Part shown: piece by piece, positions 1-15,653 of the stretch
Position numbering within the stretch: position 1 is the stretch's first letter
Layout of the letters: each line of letters opens with the position of its first letter
DNA from: Phytopseudomonas straminea
GTDB lineage: Bacteria; Pseudomonadota; Gammaproteobacteria; Pseudomonadales; Pseudomonadaceae
Direction of reading: 5' to 3'
NCBI RefSeq assembly: GCF_900112645.1
Contig: NZ_FOMO01000002.1
Coordinates: 553,593 to 617,592, forward strand
Length of the DNA: 64,000 bases
Translations under genes and position numbers: made by a program
The notes under the pieces: generated by a model
Databases searched by the model: none
Seen by the model: the letters and a program-made list of their open reading frames with translations, nothing else
What the model was told of the DNA's origin: nothing

Positions 1-2062
<2,062 letters not shown>

Positions 2063-2105
2063 TGGCAATTTCCAGGAAAACAGGCGGCCACGGCAGAGCC
2101 GGCAA

Positions 2106-2127
2106 AAGCCCGCATTATATCGGGCTT
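2106..2127 (-). promoter_or_regulatory. alaS promoter -10 box inside a 7-bp inverted repeat
   Basis: On the minus strand a perfect TATAAT lies at 2119-2114, about 50 bases upstream of the alaS ATG. It sits in the 8-base centre of an inverted repeat, AAGCCCG (2106-2112) and CGGGCTT (2121-2127). No good -35 hexamer is visible at 17 bp, which suggests a weak or regulated promoter. E. coli AlaRS is known to repress its own gene by binding a palindrome flanking the transcription start. Equivalent autoregulation here is inference. Confidence 0.5.
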
Positions 2128-2191
2128 GTCCGCGGCGGCTAGGGCAAGGGCTGAATTATTTGCAGGCGGCGCGATGGCCGGAAAACACAGG

Positions 2192-2227
2192 GCGTGCAGT
2201 GCCAGGCCACTGCCTGGCACTGCACGC
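2192..2227 (-). terminator. Hairpin terminator after ltaE
   Basis: A perfect 16-bp stem (GCGTGCAGTGCCAGGC, loop CACT, matching arm 2212-2227) begins nine bases beyond the ltaE stop. On the minus strand the stem is followed by a short T-rich stretch (CTGTGTTTTC). It fits an intrinsic terminator separating the ltaE/ast transcript from alaS, although the T tract is interrupted. Confidence 0.6.
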
Positions 2228-2235
2228 AGGCCAAC

Positions 2236-3237
2236 TCAGGCGCGGAAGGCGGCGAAGGCTTCGATCACCTGAGCCATGGCGCCGGCATCGACATCCAGAT
2301 GGGTGACCATGCGCAGGCGTGGCGCGGCGCTCAGGCGGATGCCCCGCTCGGCGCAGAAGTCCTTCAGGGCAGAGGCGCGCTCGCCGATCTGCACGTAGAC
2401 CATGTTGGTGTGCACCGGCTCGACCGAATAGCCCAGCTCGCGCAGGCCGGCCGCCAGGGAATCGGCATTGGCGTGATCCTCCACCAGGCGCTCGACCTGA
2501 TGGTCCAGCGCGTACAGCCCGGCTGCAGCCAGCACGCCGGCCTGACGCATACCGCCGCCGACCATCTTGCGCAGGCGGCGTGCCTTGGCGATCAGCGCCT
2601 CGCTGCCACACAGCACCGAACCAACCGGCGCGCCCAGCCCTTTGGACAAGCACACCGACACCGAATCGAAATGCTGAGTGATTTTCCGCGCCTCGACGCC
2701 CTGCCTGACCGCCGCATTGAACAGCCGCGCGCCATCCAGATGCAGCGCCAAGTCCTTGTTGCGCGTGAAGGCGCGAGCCTCGGCCAGGTACTCCAGCGGC
2801 AGCACTTTGCCCTGCATGGTGTTTTCCAGGGCCAGCAGACGGGTACGGGCGAAATGGAAGTCGTCCTGCTTGATCGCCGCTTCGACCCGGTCAAGATCCA
2901 GGGAGCCATCGAGTTCCATGTCCAGCGGCTGGGGCTGGATCGAGCCCAGCACCGCCGCGCCGCCGCCCTCGTATTTGTAGGTGTGCGCCTGCTGGCCGAC
3001 GATGTATTCGTCGCCCCGCTCGCAGTGAGCCATCAGGCCAAGCAGGTTGCTCATGGTGCCGGTGGGCACGAACAGCGCGGCGGCAAAGCCGAGATCCCGC
3101 GCCAGGCGCCGCTCCAGACGGTTGACGGTCGGGTCTTCACCGTACACGTCATCGCCCAGTTCGGCGGCCAGCATCGCTTCGCGCATGCCAGCGGTGGGTT
3201 GGGTCACGGTGTCGCTACGCAGATCGATGATGGGCAT
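2236..3237 (-). CDS. ltaE: Low-specificity L-threonine aldolase
   Basis: PLP-dependent cleavage of L-threonine/allo-threonine to glycine and acetaldehyde; cytosolic. The 333-residue protein starts with the family signature [13 protein letters not shown], has the active-site loop [12 protein letters not shown] and the PLP lysine in [11 protein letters not shown] chose the ATG at 3237 over an in-frame GTG six bases upstream because AGGAG lies five bases before the ATG and physically overlaps the GTG. It follows astE by 28 bases on the same strand, so it may be transcribed with the ast operon. It is not a step of the succinyltransferase pathway itself. Confidence 0.93.
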   Translation of the reverse strand: MPIIDLRSDTVTQPTAGMREAMLAAELGDDVYGEDPTVNRLERRLARDLGFAAALFVPTGTMSNLLGLMAHCERGDEYIVGQQAHTYKYEGGGAAVLGSIQPQPLDMELDGSLDLDRVEAAIKQDDFHFARTRLLALENTMQGKVLPLEYLAEARAFTRNKDLALHLDGARLFNAAVRQGVEARKITQHFDSVSVCLSKGLGAPVGSVLCGSEALIAKARRLRKMVGGGMRQAGVLAAAGLYALDHQVERLVEDHANADSLAAGLRELGYSVEPVHTNMVYVQIGERASALKDFCAERGIRLSAAPRLRMVTHLDVDAGAMAQVIEAFAAFRA

Positions 3238-3265
3238 GGGCACTCCTGTGCATGCGGGGCAATGG

Positions 3266-4276
3266 CTAATCCAGTAATGAGGCGTCGGCGGGCACGATCA
3301 GAATGCCGGCACGCTGACCGTTGTGGACCTTGGGATTGGGAAAGATGATGCGTGCGCCCTGCTCTTCCACCACCCAGCGGCTGCTGGCCAGGTCTTCGGC
3401 AAGTAGATAGCCGGGCTCCAGCTCGGTGAAGTTTTCCACGTCGGCAGGCAAGCGCAGGACGAAGGCATCGCTGTGCTTGATCAGCTCGCGGGAGAAGGCG
3501 AACAGCTTGAGGCGCTCGACGGAGCGCTCTTCGACCGGCGGCTCATTGCCCTCGATCAGGGCCTGCAGACGCAGCTCGAGGCGATCCAGATTGACCAGCT
3601 CGTTATGGCCGAACGGCCGGGCCTTGCCCAGCTCCAGGGTGAAGGCTTCAGCGCCCAGCTCGGCATAGGTGTAAGCACTGAAGGTGGTCGAGGGCTTGCT
3701 TTGCAGCAGCACCGCATCGATACCGGCGGCCTGCAGACGCGCACACTCGCGGCGCGACTGGCGACGCCCCTCGACCCAGGGGTAAAGGGCGAACTGCTCG
3801 ATACGCGAGGCGCGGATCGCCGTGTGCAGGTCGTAATGCAGGCGTTCGCGGCCGGAGTCGATGAAGAATGACGACGCCAGGTGTTCCAGTTCACAGGCGC
3901 GCATCGCCTCGCCGCCACTGCTCAGCTCATGACGGCCACTGAACAGGCGGTTGATGTCCTGCTCGACGAAACGCTCGCCACGGCGCATCGCTGCCGGGTT
4001 GCCGAACAGCAGCAGCACGCGTGCACGCGGCTGCAACTCGCTGCGCGCGATGCGCCGCAGCAAGCGGTCGAGCAATTCGATCGGCGCGGTCTCGTTGCCG
4101 TGGATGCCCGCGGACAGCAACAGGTCCATGCCGTTGTCGCGCCCGCAGGCCGGGGTGATTTCGAGGGCGCCCTCGGCCAGCCAGCGCAAGCGCGTGCCCT
4201 GCGGCGTCAACTGGATCTTCGAGGCCGGCTCATGGCCGGTCAGGGTCAGTTCGAGCAGTTTGCCGAGGGCGAGCAT
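3266..4276 (-). CDS. astE: Succinylglutamate desuccinylase
   Basis: Last step of the arginine succinyltransferase pathway: N2-succinylglutamate to glutamate plus succinate. The 336-residue zinc hydrolase (aspartoacylase/carboxypeptidase-like fold) shows the metal ligands H59 and E62 in GIHGNETAP and H151 in HYDLHTA, with the likely catalytic glutamate E215 in [12 protein letters not shown]. The ATG is preceded by AGGA at good spacing. It is the penultimate gene of the cluster, nine bases after the small unknown gene upstream. P. aeruginosa calls it aruE. Confidence 0.96.
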   Translation of the reverse strand: MLALGKLLELTLTGHEPASKIQLTPQGTRLRWLAEGALEITPACGRDNGMDLLLSAGIHGNETAPIELLDRLLRRIARSELQPRARVLLLFGNPAAMRRGERFVEQDINRLFSGRHELSSGGEAMRACELEHLASSFFIDSGRERLHYDLHTAIRASRIEQFALYPWVEGRRQSRRECARLQAAGIDAVLLQSKPSTTFSAYTYAELGAEAFTLELGKARPFGHNELVNLDRLELRLQALIEGNEPPVEERSVERLKLFAFSRELIKHSDAFVLRLPADVENFTELEPGYLLAEDLASSRWVVEEQGARIIFPNPKVHNGQRAGILIVPADASLLD

Positions 4277-4285
4277 GGGCGTTCC

Positions 4286-4570
4286 TCAGTGATTGCAGTC
4301 CGGGCCATGGACATGGTCGTCGTCGGCGCCGTCATCGGCCGGCTCCATTTCCAGTTCCAGGCTGACCAGGTTGGTGGCCAGCGGGCGCAGCAGCAGGTTG
4401 GCGTATTCGCTATCACCTTCGGCGACATCCACGCCGATCATCAGTTGGCCGTTGCCGACCTGCTGAATCCACACTTCCTTGCCCTGCCACATTACGGCAA
4501 AACGGGTGCACGAGGTTTCCAGCTGGGTGCCGTCGGCGTCTTCGAGAATCAGTTGCAGGGCGTCGCTCAT
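4286..4570 (-). CDS. Small conserved ast-operon protein, unknown function
   Basis: A 94-residue acidic protein between astB and astE, where P. aeruginosa also has a small hypothetical gene. It has no signal peptide or membrane segment. The C-terminus is rich in Asp and His (DDHVHGPDCNH) and looks able to bind metal, which is interesting beside the zinc enzyme AstE. Spacing is nine bases to astE and 39 from astB, so it is very likely co-transcribed. A role as accessory or metal-donating protein is speculation; no catalytic motif is visible. Confidence 0.85.
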   Translation of the reverse strand: MSDALQLILEDADGTQLETSCTRFAVMWQGKEVWIQQVGNGQLMIGVDVAEGDSEYANLLLRPLATNLVSLELEMEPADDGADDDHVHGPDCNH

Positions 4571-4609
4571 GGTTACTCCATCATGGTTGGCGGCTCGCCA
4601 TCGAGCCGC

Positions 4610-7419
<2,810 letters not shown>

Positions 7420-7550
7420 CTATCACTCCAGGCTTCACGGTTGCACAGGCCAGCGCTGGGCGCTGACCTGCTACCTGTCACGGCTGTCGCTCTATGGCGA
7501 CATTGCCGGTCGGGGCAGCACGCCGCCCCGGTCACATCAGAAACGGTGGC

Positions 7551-8567
7551 TCAGGCCTTTACCGCCAGGGGCACTGCGCGCACCTGATCGCCGACATTCA
7601 GGCGCAGGCGCCGGGCGGTCAGCGGGTCGACGACCAGCGTCCCGGCGGCCATCCGCGCCCGGGCCGCAGTGATGCGGCAATCGGCGTGCTTGCGGTTGTG
7701 CACCAGGTACACTGGCGCATCGTCACCCGGCGTGCCGATGGCCAGCACCAGCAGCTGGCTGTCGCGAATCGCACGAATCTTCGTAGTCTCCGCCTCGATG
7801 GCCGGACCGGCGTCGAAGATATCGACATAGCCCTGGTAGCTGAAGCCCTCGGACTTGAGCATCGCCAGCGCCGGTTCGGTATCCGGGTGCACCCGGCCGA
7901 TCACCTCGCGGGCGGCTTCGGACAGGAAGCAGGTGTAAAGCGGAAAGCGCGGCATCAGCTCGGCGATGAACGCCTTGTTACCGACGCCGGTGAGGTAGTC
8001 CGCCTGGGAGAACTCCATGCGGAAGAAGTGCCGGCCAAGGCACTCCCAGAACGGCGAACGGCCCTGCTCGTCGGACACGCCGCGCATCTCGGCAATGATC
8101 TTCTCGCCAAAACGCTCGCGGAACTCGGCGATGAACAGCAACCGCGCCTTGGACAGCAGGCGCCCGTTCAGGCCTGTGCGATGCTCGGCATGCAGGAACA
8201 GCGAGCACAACTCGGAATGGCCGGTCAGGTCGTTGGCCAGGAACAGCGTCGGCACCTGACGGTGGATGCCCAATTCCTGGGACGCACAGACGGTCAGACC
8301 GACCCGGTAGTTGTACCAGGACTCGCGCAAGCCGACGCCGCCGGCGATGGCGGAAATACCCAGCACGCGGCCGTCATCGTCCTCGAGCACGAACATGTAG
8401 TCGCAATCGCCGCGCTCGGCTTCGCCGCTGAAGGTCTTCTCGGCTCGCCCGACCCGGTAGGCCAGGCGCGCTTCGTTGGCCGGCAGGGTGGTCAGGCCCG
8501 TGCCGGTGCTGCGCGCCAGGTCGATCAATGCCGGCAGGTCACCGGCCCGTACGGAGCGAACGATCAT
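7551..8567 (-). CDS. aruG: Arginine N-succinyltransferase, beta subunit
   Basis: With AruF forms the enzyme that transfers succinyl from succinyl-CoA to the alpha-amino group of arginine (and ornithine), the committing step. The 338 residues show the AstA family pattern: N-terminal MIVRSVRAGDLPALIDLA, LGISAIAG and SPFWECLGRHFF. Enterobacteria have one AstA; pseudomonads have two paralogous subunits in tandem, as here. The start has GGAGG five bases upstream. The copy is more divergent at its C-terminus than AruF. Confidence 0.95.
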   Translation of the reverse strand: MIVRSVRAGDLPALIDLARSTGTGLTTLPANEARLAYRVGRAEKTFSGEAERGDCDYMFVLEDDDGRVLGISAIAGGVGLRESWYNYRVGLTVCASQELGIHRQVPTLFLANDLTGHSELCSLFLHAEHRTGLNGRLLSKARLLFIAEFRERFGEKIIAEMRGVSDEQGRSPFWECLGRHFFRMEFSQADYLTGVGNKAFIAELMPRFPLYTCFLSEAAREVIGRVHPDTEPALAMLKSEGFSYQGYVDIFDAGPAIEAETTKIRAIRDSQLLVLAIGTPGDDAPVYLVHNRKHADCRITAARARMAAGTLVVDPLTARRLRLNVGDQVRAVPLAVKA

Positions 8568-8619
8568 GCTGCCTCCGGAAAATCGCGAGCCAGACGGGTG
8601 GCGCTCATGGTTGGAAAAC

Positions 8620-9636
8620 TCATACCGCCACCAGCCTTACCTGGCCGCCTTCGGCAACGCCGAGGATCTGCGCGGTCTGCGGATCGAGCACCGCGGGCTG
8701 GCCGGGTGCCCACTCCAGCTGCGCGACGACTGCACGAAACCCCTGCAATTGCTCGTTGCTGACCAGGTAAGCCTGGCCACCCTCACCCGCGTCGCCAAGC
8801 ACCACCGGCACCAGCGCGCTCTGGGCGATGGAGCGAATACCGGAGGTGCGCGCATGCAGGGTCGGGCCGCCGTCGAATATGTCGATGTAGTGGTCGGTTT
8901 CGAAGCCGTCGCGCATCAGGATGTCGAACGACACCTGGGCACGCGGGTGCACCAGGCCCATGGACTCCTGAGCGGCATCGGGCAGCAGCGGCACGTAGAT
9001 CGGGTAATGGGGCATCAGCTCGGCCAGGTAGGCGCGGCTGCGCAGCCCGCACAGGCGTTCGGCCTCGCCGTAGCTCATGCCGAAGAAATGCCGCCCGACC
9101 GCGTCCCAGAACGGCGATTCACCGGCGTCGTCGCTCTCGCCGACGATCTCCACCACCATGGCGTCGGCGAAGCGCTCCGGATGGCCGGCGGCGAACAGCA
9201 GGCGCGCACGGGAATTGAGCTCGGCCCAGACGCTGTCGACCAGCCCGCGCTCCACGTAGAAGCTGGTGAGCAGGCTGTTGCCGGTCAGGTCGTGACATAG
9301 CGACAGCACGTGGATCTTGTTGTGGATCTTCAGCTCGCGGGAGTTGTGAACGAAGGTCTCGTTGCGAAAGCTGTAGAACGGCTCGGAGTAGCCCGCCGAG
9401 GCGACGATGCCCGAGCAGCCGGAGAGGCGACCGGTTTCGCTGTCTTCGAGCACGAAGAAATAGCGCTCCTCGCCGTTGAAGCTGACTTCGGCGGCGAACG
9501 ACGCTTCCGACGCGGCGATCTTGTCGCGCAGGCGCTCGGCGTTGTCGGGCAGCGAGGTGACGCCCACCGGGCTGTCCGCGGCCAGGCGCTGCACTTCGGC
9601 GAGGTCGGTCATTCGCGCGGGGCGCATAACCAGCAT
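8620..9636 (-). CDS. aruF: Arginine N-succinyltransferase, alpha subunit
   Basis: Partner subunit of the arginine succinyltransferase. It is exactly as long as the downstream paralogue (338 residues) and collinear with it (MLVMRPARMTDLAEVQRLA, SPFWDAVGRHFF, YIDIFDGGPTL), showing an old tandem duplication. It follows aruC after 123 bases and precedes aruG by 52 bases on the same strand. AGGAG lies close upstream of the ATG at 9636. Confidence 0.95.
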   Translation of the reverse strand: MLVMRPARMTDLAEVQRLAADSPVGVTSLPDNAERLRDKIAASEASFAAEVSFNGEERYFFVLEDSETGRLSGCSGIVASAGYSEPFYSFRNETFVHNSRELKIHNKIHVLSLCHDLTGNSLLTSFYVERGLVDSVWAELNSRARLLFAAGHPERFADAMVVEIVGESDDAGESPFWDAVGRHFFGMSYGEAERLCGLRSRAYLAELMPHYPIYVPLLPDAAQESMGLVHPRAQVSFDILMRDGFETDHYIDIFDGGPTLHARTSGIRSIAQSALVPVVLGDAGEGGQAYLVSNEQLQGFRAVVAQLEWAPGQPAVLDPQTAQILGVAEGGQVRLVAV

Positions 9637-9759
9637 GGTTCACTCCTTCAGCAAGGCTGGGGCGTTGCAGCCCTGGCAGCGAGAATCATCGTCCGTGAGG
9701 CTGGCCGGCACGGGCCGACACAGCGAATTGAGCGGGCGGCGCCCAGCCGCCCGTAAGGG

Positions 9760-11075
<1,316 letters not shown>

Positions 11076-11444
11076 ACTTCTTACAGCGCCATTGCTGGCT
11101 TCGGGCCTGGCAAAAGCCCGTCCGTCGGCCGGCGAGGCGCAGTTTAAACGTTGCGGCTGCTCCGGCGCACGGGTCGACTAACATTTATCCGGAGTGCACC
11201 GTTTCGGTGGGGCGAGTCGCCAGGGATTCTCTGACCGAGCGAGAACCGCAAATGGCGTGAAAAATATTTTCATTCCGCCCTATGCGGCATATTGCCAGCC
11301 CCTGGAGTGACGGTGATATCATTTTGCTCGCCGCGTGCCGCCCCACTGTGAACGGCGTCGCACCGGTAGCCATCAAGGATCCGATGGTTCAACGCAGTTC
11401 CCTTCAACGCTGTGCATCGACTCGTCCAGTCAAGGAAGCACGAG
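11076..11444. other. Intergenic region between aruC and a small plus-strand gene
   Basis: About 370 bases without a convincing gene. It holds an AT-rich palindrome AAAATATTTT at 11261-11270 and presumably the promoter of the 89-residue gene at 11445, but I see no clear -35/-10 pair. Nothing else is recognisable. Confidence 0.4.
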
Positions 11445-11714
11445 ATGACCGCAAAAGAACAACAACTGACCGATCTGCTGACCCTCACCTCTCGCAGCAT
11501 CACCCACATGACCGCCGCCATGACGGCTCTGTCCTTCGATCTGCTGCGTAGCGATGACAGTGGCGTTCGTTCTGCCGCCTCGAAGATGATCACCCGCCTC
11601 GGCGCGGTGAGCCGCGAGCTGGATCAGCAATGGGTGCTGATCAGCGAACTGACCGGTGTCGAAGCGCCCGTTCGCGTCGATGCCATCGAAGAAGTGCAAC
11701 TGCACTCGGCCTGA
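11445..11714 (+). CDS. Small conserved hypothetical protein
   Basis: An 89-residue soluble protein starting MTAKEQQLTDLLTL, predicted to be mostly helical, with no signal peptide, cysteine motif or membrane segment. I chose the ATG at 11445 because AAGGA lies about eight bases upstream; the longer reading frame has no such site. It stands alone between divergent and convergent neighbours and is followed by a hairpin. I do not recognise the family. The helical repeats could support a dimeric regulatory or structural role, but this is a guess. Confidence 0.7.
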   Translation: MTAKEQQLTDLLTLTSRSITHMTAAMTALSFDLLRSDDSGVRSAASKMITRLGAVSRELDQQWVLISELTGVEAPVRVDAIEEVQLHSA

Positions 11715-11733
11715 GTCGCATCGCTCACCGTCC

Positions 11734-11755
11734 GGGCCGACGCCGCCGTCGGCCC
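11734..11755. terminator. Hairpin between convergent genes
   Basis: A perfect 9-bp stem GGGCCGACG, loop CCGC, CGTCGGCCC lies 20 bases after the 89-residue gene and 21 bases beyond the stop of the convergent nitronate monooxygenase gene. There is no strong T run on either side (ACATAAAA on the plus side), so it may act as a weak bidirectional terminator or as an mRNA 3' end stabiliser. Confidence 0.45.
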
Positions 11756-11775
11756 ACATAAAAGCTCTCCCCGCC

Positions 11776-12828
11776 TCAGCCGCGCGCCGCCAGGTACTCG
11801 CGCTGCAGCACCGCCACCAGTTCAGCGGCCGGCATCGTCCGCGCCAACGCCGCCCCCTGCCCTGCCCAATGAGCAGCGAATTCGGCATTGCCAGCCTTGG
11901 CGGCAGCAGCGATCAGCTGCTTGCCGGCATCGTAGGCAATGCCGAACCCTGGCACCGCAGGGTGGCCGGGCGCGCCGACTTCGGCCATGAAACGATTGAC
12001 GATGCCGCGCGCCGGGCGCCCGGAAATCGCCGTGGTGACCTGGGTGACCCGCGCCCGGTCACTGCCCAGCATGCGGCGATAGGCCTCGTTGGCGGCCGAC
12101 TCGGGGCAAAGGATGAACGCGGTGCCCAATTGCGCAGCGCAGGCACCCAGGTTCATGGCGGCGGCGATCCCGGCGCCATCCATGATGCCGCCAGCGGCGA
12201 TCACCGGGCGTGACAGGTGCTTGACCAACACCCGCACCAGAGCCAGCGTGCCGATGCCCTGATCGTGGGCCGGATCGAACCCCCCGCGGTGGCCGCCGGC
12301 CTCGATGCCCTGGGCAACGATGATGTCGATGCCCGCATCCTGGGCCAGCAACCCTTCTTCCAGCGTGGTGGCCGACGCCAGCAGGGTGATGCCGGCACTC
12401 TTCAGGGCATCGATGCGCGCCTGAGGCGGCAGCCCCAGATGAAAGCTGACGATGGGCGGTCGCTCTTCAAGCAGAACCTGCAGTTGCCCTTCGTCCTCCT
12501 GGAAACTGCAGTAGATATCCCTGATGGCCTCCGGCGCAGCTGCGCCGAACTCGGCGAAGTAGGGCTGCAAGTGCGCCAACCACGCCTGCTCCCTGGCCGC
12601 ATCGGCGACGCTCAGGCGGTGGCAGAACACGTTGATGTTGAACGGTTTGCTCGTGGCAGCGCGGGTTTCCCGGATCATCTGCCGGCCGGCCTCGGCCTGC
12701 ACCGCGGCGATGGAGATCGAGCCCAAACCGCCGGCGTTGCTGACCGCAGCGGCAAGAGCCGGCGTGGCGGTGCCCGCCATGGGGGCTTGGATGATCGGAT
12801 AGTCGATGCCCAGGGCTGCGCAACTCAT
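11776..12828 (-). CDS. Nitronate monooxygenase (2-nitropropane dioxygenase family)
   Basis: FMN enzyme that oxidises toxic propionate 3-nitronate and alkyl nitronates. The 350-residue TIM-barrel has the class I hallmarks QAPMAG near the N-terminus, [11 protein letters not shown] with the catalytic histidine, IAAGGIMDG and a phosphate-binding LGTAF. I chose the internal ATG at 12828 ([11 protein letters not shown]), with GAGG five bases upstream, over an upstream frame opening with a serine run. It is divergent from the EamA permease gene. Some family members are enoyl reductases or dioxygenases, so the substrate is not certain. Confidence 0.87.
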   Translation of the reverse strand: MSCAALGIDYPIIQAPMAGTATPALAAAVSNAGGLGSISIAAVQAEAGRQMIRETRAATSKPFNINVFCHRLSVADAAREQAWLAHLQPYFAEFGAAAPEAIRDIYCSFQEDEGQLQVLLEERPPIVSFHLGLPPQARIDALKSAGITLLASATTLEEGLLAQDAGIDIIVAQGIEAGGHRGGFDPAHDQGIGTLALVRVLVKHLSRPVIAAGGIMDGAGIAAAMNLGACAAQLGTAFILCPESAANEAYRRMLGSDRARVTQVTTAISGRPARGIVNRFMAEVGAPGHPAVPGFGIAYDAGKQLIAAAAKAGNAEFAAHWAGQGAALARTMPAAELVAVLQREYLAARG

Positions 12829-12976
12829 AAGATCCTCGCTTGATGAAGATGACACGGCCCCCGACTATAACGCCGCGGGCCGCGTAACGCTCACCCGACC
12901 AACCAGCCGCACAATCCGTTTTACCTGCCGCCCCTGACTTGGCACTCTGTAGCCTCTCCGATCAGGCAGGTCCCCT

Positions 12977-13831
12977 ATGAGCCTTCGCACCGCGCACTTT
13001 CAGCTGCATACGGCCGCCCTGCTGGTCGGCGTTTCGGCGCTTTTCGGCGAATCACTGAAGGTCAGCGCCAGCATGATCGTGCTGGGCCGCTCGGCCTTCG
13101 CGCTGTTGGCCCTGAGCCTTTTCTGCCTGTGCCTGGGCAAGCGCCCCTGGCGCGGCGTCACCTCGGCCACCGCTGCCAAGCTACTGACCACGGGCCTGGT
13201 GCTGGGGGCGCACTGGCTGCTGTTCTTCATGGCGGTGCAAACCGGCGGCGTGGCCGTGGCGACCCTGGGCTTCGCCTCGTTTCCCGCGTTCACCGCGCTG
13301 ATCGAACGGCTGGTGTTCGGCCAGCGCCTGGGGCGCAGCGACCGCTGGATTCTGGTGCTGGTGTCGGTCGGGCTGATTCTGATCACCCCATCGTTCGACC
13401 TGCGCGATGGCGCCACCCTCGGCCTGCTCTATGGCGTGCTGTCTGGTGCGATATATGCGGCGATTGCGGTGGCCAACAAGCATGCGGCGAGCAACGTCGA
13501 TGGCCTGGCTTCGTGCTGGTGGCAATGCCTGGCGATCAGCCTCGCGCTGCTGCTCTGGTGCCTGCCGGAGGTGCCGACCATCACCAATCACGACTGGTGG
13601 CAACTGGCAGCGCTGGGCGTGCTGTGCACGGCCCTGGCCTACAGCCTGTTCATCGCCTCGCTACGCCACGTGCGCACCCACACCGCTGCGGTGGTGATCA
13701 CCATGGAGCCGATCTATGCCATCGCCGGCGCCTGGTTGCTATTCGGCGCCGTACCGAGCGCTGGCATGTTGCTTGGCGGCGCGCTGATTCTCGGCGCCGT
13801 GGCCTGGGCCGGTTTGCAGGGCGGTCACTGA
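12977..13831 (+). CDS. EamA/DMT-family transporter
   Basis: A 284-residue inner-membrane protein with about ten predicted transmembrane helices arranged as two EamA repeats (roughly 10-130 and 145-280), the drug/metabolite transporter layout. The second repeat has the typical late motif ALAYSLFIASLRHVRTHTAAVVITMEPIYA. Such proteins usually export amino acids or metabolites; the substrate cannot be read from sequence. The ribosome binding site is weak (AGG). It is divergent from the nitronate monooxygenase and convergent with the GH15 gene, whose stop lies ten bases away. Confidence 0.88.
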   Translation: MSLRTAHFQLHTAALLVGVSALFGESLKVSASMIVLGRSAFALLALSLFCLCLGKRPWRGVTSATAAKLLTTGLVLGAHWLLFFMAVQTGGVAVATLGFASFPAFTALIERLVFGQRLGRSDRWILVLVSVGLILITPSFDLRDGATLGLLYGVLSGAIYAAIAVANKHAASNVDGLASCWWQCLAISLALLLWCLPEVPTITNHDWWQLAALGVLCTALAYSLFIASLRHVRTHTAAVVITMEPIYAIAGAWLLFGAVPSAGMLLGGALILGAVAWAGLQGGH

Positions 13832-13841
13832 CCGCTCTGGC

Positions 13842-15653
13842 TCAGGGTTGCCAGGTGGTGCGCTCGCCGCTGAGCCGGTGGTCGAGAAAGCTCGCCGCGC
13901 TGATCAACGCCAGGTGGCTCAGCGCCTGGGGCGTGTTGCCCAGATGGTGGCCGCGCTTGTCCAGCTCCTCGGCGTACAGCCCCAGCGGGTTGGCATAGCG
14001 CAGCAGTTGCTCGAACTCCAGGTGGGCCTTTTCGATCCTGCCGGCACGCGCCAGGCACTCGACGTACCAGAACGAGCAGGCCATGAACGAACCCTCCTCG
14101 CCCTTGAGGCCGTCATCGGTGCGGTAGCGATACACCATGCCGTCACGCACCAGCTGCTGTTCGATGGCCTCCAGGGTCGCCAACCAGCGTGGGTCGGTGG
14201 CGGCGACGAAGCGCATCAACGGCATCAGCAGCATGGAGCCGTCGACGTCCTGGCAGCCGATGCGCTGCACGAAATGGCCGCAGCTCTCGTCCCAGAAATT
14301 GTTCCAGATGTCGTCATGAATGGCCTGACGCTCGTCGTTCCAGCGCGCGAACGGCGCCGGCAGCGAACGCTTCTGGGCCAGGCGGATGGCACGATCCAGC
14401 GCGACCCAGCACATCAGCCGCGAATGCAGGAAGTGTTGCTCCTCGCCGCGAATCTCCCAGATGCCGACATCCTTCTGCTGCCAGCTGTCGCATACCTGAT
14501 CGACGATGCCCACCACGTGCTTCCAACCCTCGTGGGAAATCGCCTCGCCGTACTTGTTGGCCAGGTACACGGCGTCCAGCAGTTCGCCGAAGATATCCAG
14601 CTGGGTCTGCTCGTGGGCTTCGTTGCCGATGCGCACAGGCTTCGCGCCGCCATGGCCAGCGAGGTGATCGAGCGAGCTTTCCGGCAAGTGATGCTGCCCG
14701 CGCAGGCTATAGAGAATGCGCAGGTGCGCCGGCGTTTCCGAGCAGTCTTCGACGCGGTCGCGCACCCAACGCATAAAGGCGTTGGCTTCTCCGGAGAACC
14801 CCAGACGCATGAAGGCGTAAACGGTGAACGAGGCGTCGCGAATCCAGGTGTAGCGATAATCCCAGTTGCGTTCACCGCCTGGCGCTTCCGGCAGGCCGTA
14901 GGTGGCGGCGGCGATGATGCCGCCGTGCTTGCGTGAGGTCAGCAGCTTGAGCGCCAGCGCCGAGCGATGGACCATCTCGCGCCAGCGCCCGCGGTAGTTG
15001 GACTGTTTCATCCAGCGCCGCCAGTACTTCACGGTCTCGTCGCGGCAATGCTCGCACGCACCTGCGGATACCAGCGGATCATCCGGCGCACCGAGCACGA
15101 ACTCCGCATGCTCGCCTTCGCGCAACTCGAATTCGGCAATGGCGCACTGATCGTCGAGAGACAGCGTCTGGCTCGCCGACAGCCGCAAGCTGGGCTGGCC
15201 CGGTGCGCTGAACAACACGTCCCGGCCGTCGAGCTGGGCAACCGTGTCAGCACGGCTGTAGTCGTGGCGCACACGGCAGCGCAGGCGGATGGTGGCGTGG
15301 CCGGAGACCACGCGAATGGTGCGAATCAGTCTTGGCGCAGCATCGACATCCGCATTGATCGGCATCAGGTCGGTGCATTCCACAATCGCCTGCTCGTCCA
15401 GCCAGCGCGTTTGCAGCACGTTGGTATCGGGTAGGTACAGCTGCTGACGGCGCGCCTCGGGCAGATCCGGCGCCAGCTGGAAAACCCCGGCTTCGGGCGT
15501 GTCGAGCAAGGCGCTGAAGATCGACGGGCTGTCGAAATCCGGCCAGCAGAAGAAGTCCACGCAACCACTGTCGGCGACCAGCGCGGCACTGCGCATGTCG
15601 CCGATGATGCCGTGGGCCTCGATGGGCATCTGACGATCCTGGATATCAGCCAT
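13842..15653 (-). CDS. Glycoside hydrolase family 15 protein (glucoamylase/trehalase-like)
   Basis: About 603 residues, cytosolic (no signal peptide). The N-terminal beta-domain (EAHGIIGDMRSAALV) is followed by an (alpha/alpha)6 barrel with NWDYRYTWIRDASF, the general acid in DVGIWEIRG (about E400) and the second glutamate in GLYAEELD (about E563). GH15 members of this two-domain type include bacterial trehalases and glucodextranases, so alpha,alpha-trehalose or a short alpha-glucan is the likely substrate. The ATG at 15653 lies inside the end of the upstream SDR gene (8-base overlap); a GTG at 15659 is an alternative, with GGAG four bases before it. The pair is probably translationally coupled. 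Confidence 0.9.
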   Translation of the reverse strand: MADIQDRQMPIEAHGIIGDMRSAALVADSGCVDFFCWPDFDSPSIFSALLDTPEAGVFQLAPDLPEARRQQLYLPDTNVLQTRWLDEQAIVECTDLMPINADVDAAPRLIRTIRVVSGHATIRLRCRVRHDYSRADTVAQLDGRDVLFSAPGQPSLRLSASQTLSLDDQCAIAEFELREGEHAEFVLGAPDDPLVSAGACEHCRDETVKYWRRWMKQSNYRGRWREMVHRSALALKLLTSRKHGGIIAAATYGLPEAPGGERNWDYRYTWIRDASFTVYAFMRLGFSGEANAFMRWVRDRVEDCSETPAHLRILYSLRGQHHLPESSLDHLAGHGGAKPVRIGNEAHEQTQLDIFGELLDAVYLANKYGEAISHEGWKHVVGIVDQVCDSWQQKDVGIWEIRGEEQHFLHSRLMCWVALDRAIRLAQKRSLPAPFARWNDERQAIHDDIWNNFWDESCGHFVQRIGCQDVDGSMLLMPLMRFVAATDPRWLATLEAIEQQLVRDGMVYRYRTDDGLKGEEGSFMACSFWYVECLARAGRIEKAHLEFEQLLRYANPLGLYAEELDKRGHHLGNTPQALSHLALISAASFLDHRLSGERTTWQP

